A DNA stretch of 36,730 bases from Acetobacter lambici (GTDB lineage: Bacteria; Pseudomonadota; Alphaproteobacteria; Acetobacterales; Acetobacteraceae). The stretch lies in assembly GCF_011516885.1 (NCBI RefSeq), contig NZ_WOTD01000021.1, positions 1 to 36,730 of the forward strand, read 5' to 3'. The notes under the pieces are model-generated. The model was given only the letters and a program-made list of their open reading frames with translations. It did no database searches and was not told the DNA's origin. Position 1 is the stretch's first letter; every line of letters begins with the position of its first letter. The position numbers were made by a program, and so were the translations under genes. Below, one piece after another: positions 33,644 to 36,730 of this stretch.

Positions 33644-34744
33644 ATGAAACGTGTAGCTGAAAGAATATTGTGTAGCTCTCTCATTTTACTCACAAGTGGC
33701 TGCTATAGTATTGGAAGTTACAAACTAGGAAAAGACCAGGACCAATACGCAAGTTCCATGATCGAAGCCAGTAAACGGCAGACACTTTCCAACTTGGTAC
33801 GCCTGCGTTATGCCGATACACCCGGCTTTTTGGATACAACACAGCTCATATCGGGTTACCAGTTACAGCGAAGTGGTTTTCTTGGTGTTGCATCAGACAC
33901 TTTTCCCATCCGCCCCAATGGGGGTATCGCCGCACAGTTGCAGGAAAGCCCGACTTTTACTTTCCAGCCCGTAACGGGTGATGCCTACGCTCATAATTTT
34001 TTACGCCCCCTGCCCCCCGCCAGCCTGCTGCCGCTGGCCATGGGTGGCCTGCCCATAGATGTGCTGTTGCGCCTGTCTGTGCAGTCTATTGATCTTATGA
34101 GTAATAACCGACCATTTTCGCGCAATTCGGGCGATCTTGATGCCGAGATCGATGCTCATAGCGCTGATTTTTTCAGCCTGCTGCATGATCTGCGCCTTTT
34201 GCAGGCTGCGGGCTTACTGAATATCCAGTTGCAGCAGACACCCGGAGCGGGTGGAAAAGAAAGCGAAAACAATCGTGTTTTCATGAGCATTTCCTCAACA
34301 ACAGACCCGCACCTGTCCGCTCTTGTTGAAAAAACCAGAAAACAGCTCAACTTCTCGCCCAAATACGACCGGATGGAAGTTGTTTACGGCGTTGGTGCCC
34401 CCAGTCCGGGGCAGATCAAAATGCTGACCAGAAGCATGTTGAGCATTCTTGGCCAGATTGCCTACCAGATTCAGATCCCTGAGGACGAAGTCTCATCCGG
34501 GAATACCCGTAAGTCTGTTGATAATGCCGGTAGTACTGGGGGCAAATCCCTTATAGATGTCCATTCGGGCCACAAACAGCCAGACAATGCGTTTGTGGCC
34601 ATTCTGTACGACCATTATTATTACTGGATTGATCGCGGAGATTTTGAGAGCAAACTGGCTTTTACCATTACCCAGATGCTTCTTGAGTTGTCCAAAACAA
34701 CCCTGAACCCCGGAGCCGTAGTGACCATTCCCGTCAACAAATGA
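33644..34744 (+). CDS. Uncharacterised outer-membrane-type lipoprotein
   Basis: A 366-residue predicted lipoprotein (signal MKRVAERILCSSLILLTSG, lipobox LTSGC, C20). Motifs are QTLSNLVRLRYADTPGFLD and a C-terminal region AILYDHYYYWIDRGDFESKLAFTITQMLLELS followed by VVTIPVNK. The pattern 'Y-x-x-W-I-D-x-x-D-x-x-S-K' recurs in unannotated proteobacterial lipoproteins as I remember them, but no function is known to me. AAAGGTGACAC precedes the ATG. It is somewhat less GC-rich than the host average. It is in line with the broken decarboxylase downstream, 80 nt away, and may have been its partner. Confidence 0.8.
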   Translation: MKRVAERILCSSLILLTSGCYSIGSYKLGKDQDQYASSMIEASKRQTLSNLVRLRYADTPGFLDTTQLISGYQLQRSGFLGVASDTFPIRPNGGIAAQLQESPTFTFQPVTGDAYAHNFLRPLPPASLLPLAMGGLPIDVLLRLSVQSIDLMSNNRPFSRNSGDLDAEIDAHSADFFSLLHDLRLLQAAGLLNIQLQQTPGAGGKESENNRVFMSISSTTDPHLSALVEKTRKQLNFSPKYDRMEVVYGVGAPSPGQIKMLTRSMLSILGQIAYQIQIPEDEVSSGNTRKSVDNAGSTGGKSLIDVHSGHKQPDNAFVAILYDHYYYWIDRGDFESKLAFTITQMLLELSKTTLNPGAVVTIPVNK

Positions 34745-34823
34745 CGGAACACTACGGCCGCACACCACCCCACCAAAACAAACTTATTTTTCTTCAGTTT
34801 TTCACAAAACAGGAAAAATCTTC

Positions 34824-36659
34824 ATGACGTCCAGCACTCCTTGCGATCAGCCTGCGCGTTCGCTTATCAGCACTTCTCTGGCAACGCCCGCCCTGCGCGC
34901 GGACCGGTGGCTTCTGGTCCTTGACCTTGCACGCAAATGGTCTGCGGCCAATGGGGCAGACATTAAAAAAAGCCTTTCCAGTTCCTTAGAAAAACTTGAC
35001 GAGGTTGAACGGTTTTTTGCCTATCCGGGCGCGCAATTGCTCGACCGGCTTAAAAGCTGCCTGAGCGATGATGACAACAAGGCCTTCCTGCGCCTTGCCC
35101 AGCGCATTTCCACCACCATTGTGTCGCGCAAATACCACCGCGATGCGTCATCTTGGAACATGGATGACCATGAGGATGAACCCCTCAACCGCCTGCCATA
35201 GGCCATAACGCACCTTAAAAACACGCCGTATTTTGAGGTCCTGAGCGTTGTGCCGCACGCGCCCTCGCGCTGGCCGCTCATTCAGGAAGAAGCGCGCGGT
35301 GTGCGCCGCCCTGAAGACGACTTTATCTACCAGCCGGTTATTGTCGGCAACGCACAGGATGCGCTGACCGGCATCCTGCTGAACCCCGATATTGGGGCTG
35401 TGGTCCTGTACGAAGGCTTTGCCGCGCAAAGCCCGACGGAAAACCCCCTTCTGGCGGTTTTTCAGAGTGTGATCGACTTCTCAAGCATTGAGGATGACGA
35501 AACACTTGTGCTCCAGCTTGCACAGGCCATTAAAAAAATCCGCCCGGAAATGGATATCTACCTTCTGAGCGACAGAAATATTGAAACACTGGCCGGTAAG
35601 CCCGAAAGCCGGTTTTTCAACCGTATTTTCTACCAGATGGAAGAACCGTTGGAGTTGCACCTTTCCATTCTGGAAGGCATTCGCAACCGCTACAGAACGC
35701 CTTTTTTTGACAACCTCAAACGCTATGCACAGCGCCCTATTGCCACCTTCCATGCCCTGCCCATAGCACGCGGCAAGTCGGTCTTTACGTCCAACTGGAT
35801 CAGCGACATGGGCGAGTTCTACGGCCCCAACCTGTTCCTGGCCGAAAGCTCCGCCACAACCGGTGGGCTGGACAGCCTGCTGGAGCCAACCGGCAACATC
35901 AAGGACGCGCAGGCCATGGCGGCGCAGGCCTTTGGGGCTGACCACGCCTTTTTTGTCACCAATGGCACGTCCACCAGCAACAAGATGGTGCTACAGGCCC
36001 TGCTGGCACCGGGCGACATTGTTATTCTGGACCGCAACTGCCACAAATCTCACCATTACGGGTGTGTGCTGGCCGGTGCGCAGCCTTACTATGTGGAAGC
36101 CTTCCCGCTTGTGGAATACTCCATGTATGGTGGTGTGCCCCTGCGCACGATCAAGCAGGCGCTGCTGACGCTCAAGGCCCATGGCGACCTTGCCCGCGTA
36201 AAAATGGTCGATCTGACCAACTGCACATTTGACGGCCATGTTTATGATACGCGCCGGGTTATGGAAGAATGCCTTGCCATTAAACCGGACCTGATCTTTT
36301 TGTGGGATGAGGCATGGTTTGGCTTTGCGCACTGGTCTCCCCTGCTGCGCCAGCGCACCGCCATGGGGGCCGCCGCCGCCCTGACCGAATCCCTCGCCCG
36401 GCCTGAAGCTCAAAAGGCATGGGACGAACAGGCCAGCACACTGGGCAAAACCCCGGATGATGAAACCCTGCTGAGCACGCGGCTGGTTCCCGACCCGCGC
36501 GCGGTGCGGTTGCGGGTGTACCAGACCAACTCGGTGCACAAATCCATGTCCGCGCTGCGGCAGGGGTCCATTGTTCTGGTCAAGGATGTGGACTTTGAGC
36601 ATGTGGAATCCCAGTTCCACGACGCGGAAATCTCACAGAAGGGTTGTACATCGGGTTAG
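34824..36659 (+). pseudogene. Orn/Lys/Arg decarboxylase, broken by amber codon and 3' replacement
   Basis: One reading frame runs from ATG 34824 to 36659, but TAG at 35199-35201 stops it after 125 codons. Sequence on both sides is coding-like and in the same phase (NRLP, stop, AITHLKNTPYFEVLSVVPHAP). The product would be a PLP-dependent basic amino acid decarboxylase: a wing/response-regulator-like N-terminal region, ATTGGLDSLLEPTG, VTNGTSTSNKMVLQALL, DEAWFGFAHWSPLLR, and the Schiff-base lysine K573 in TNSVHKSMSALRQGS. After SQFHDAE the family sequence (expected FTHTSTSPN-like) is lost and ISQKGCTSG and a stop follow, so the C-terminal domain is missing. Both lesions make it non-functional unless TAG is read through. 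Confidence 0.85.
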
Positions 36660-36730
36660 ATTATGAAAAAGTCTGTTTTGCACAAAAGAAATTTTCGTAA
36701 GCTATAAGAAAACCCGATGCAGACAGAGTG
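36635..36730. mobile_element. Probable insertion-sequence end (partial, right edge)
   Basis: Homology to the decarboxylase stops at about 36630-36635. The new sequence is AT-richer and contains CATCGGGTT (36649-36657) and its inverse AACCCGATG (36711-36719). No transposase ORF is inside the window, so the family is unknown. Confidence 0.5.

Noticed and set aside
36659..36704. Short ORF starting ATGAAAAAGTCTG as a transposase start
   Set aside because: It ends after 14 codons and has no transposase features.

Overview
The window looks like a chromosomal segment of an acetic acid bacterium or close relative (Acetobacteraceae, Alphaproteobacteria). The host genes are GC-rich. Alphaproteobacterial signatures include the cluster DUF3576 lipoprotein-leuS-lptE-holA, gatCAB facing ruvX, mutY facing a DciA/DUF721 gene, tRNA genes that encode CCA, and a tRNA-Arg(CCU) split by a group I intron. 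The species assignment is inference.

Left part (1-8475): the start of an exported protein gene read leftwards beneath a cobalamin riboswitch; a GcvA-like LysR regulator and gabT; a small basic ORF, a Ser-rich protein and an exported protein made of 11-residue repeats; ruvX divergent from the overlapping gatC-gatA-gatB operon; then tRNA-Ser(GCU).

Genomic island (about 8415-16763, 8.3 kb): a clearly AT-rich integrative and mobilizable element sits in tRNA-Ser(GCU). It carries a tyrosine integrase, a P2 gpA-like HUH replication protein, MobC and a relaxase, four small unknown genes, a serine resolvase broken by a one-base frameshift, and a res-like palindromic site. The most unusual feature is a perfect 72-bp inverted repeat. 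One copy lies inside the relaxase gene at its flexible linker. The other forms the 5' end, in the same reading frame, of a PD-(D/E)XK-nuclease-like ORF that has no start signal of its own. Flipping the 1.2 kb between the copies would fuse the relaxase catalytic domain to the nuclease-like domain, so the element may encode an invertible relaxase C-terminus.

Right part (16808-36730): a 2OG-Fe(II) dioxygenase, an ABC exporter, nth, hemH, mutY, dciA, a lytic transglycosylase lipoprotein, a SARP/BTAD-type regulator, the DUF3576-leuS-lptE-holA cluster, the intron-bearing tRNA-Arg, an unknown lipoprotein, and an Orn/Lys/Arg decarboxylase gene that is dead twice over: an in-frame amber codon and a 3' end replaced by foreign sequence, probably an insertion element.
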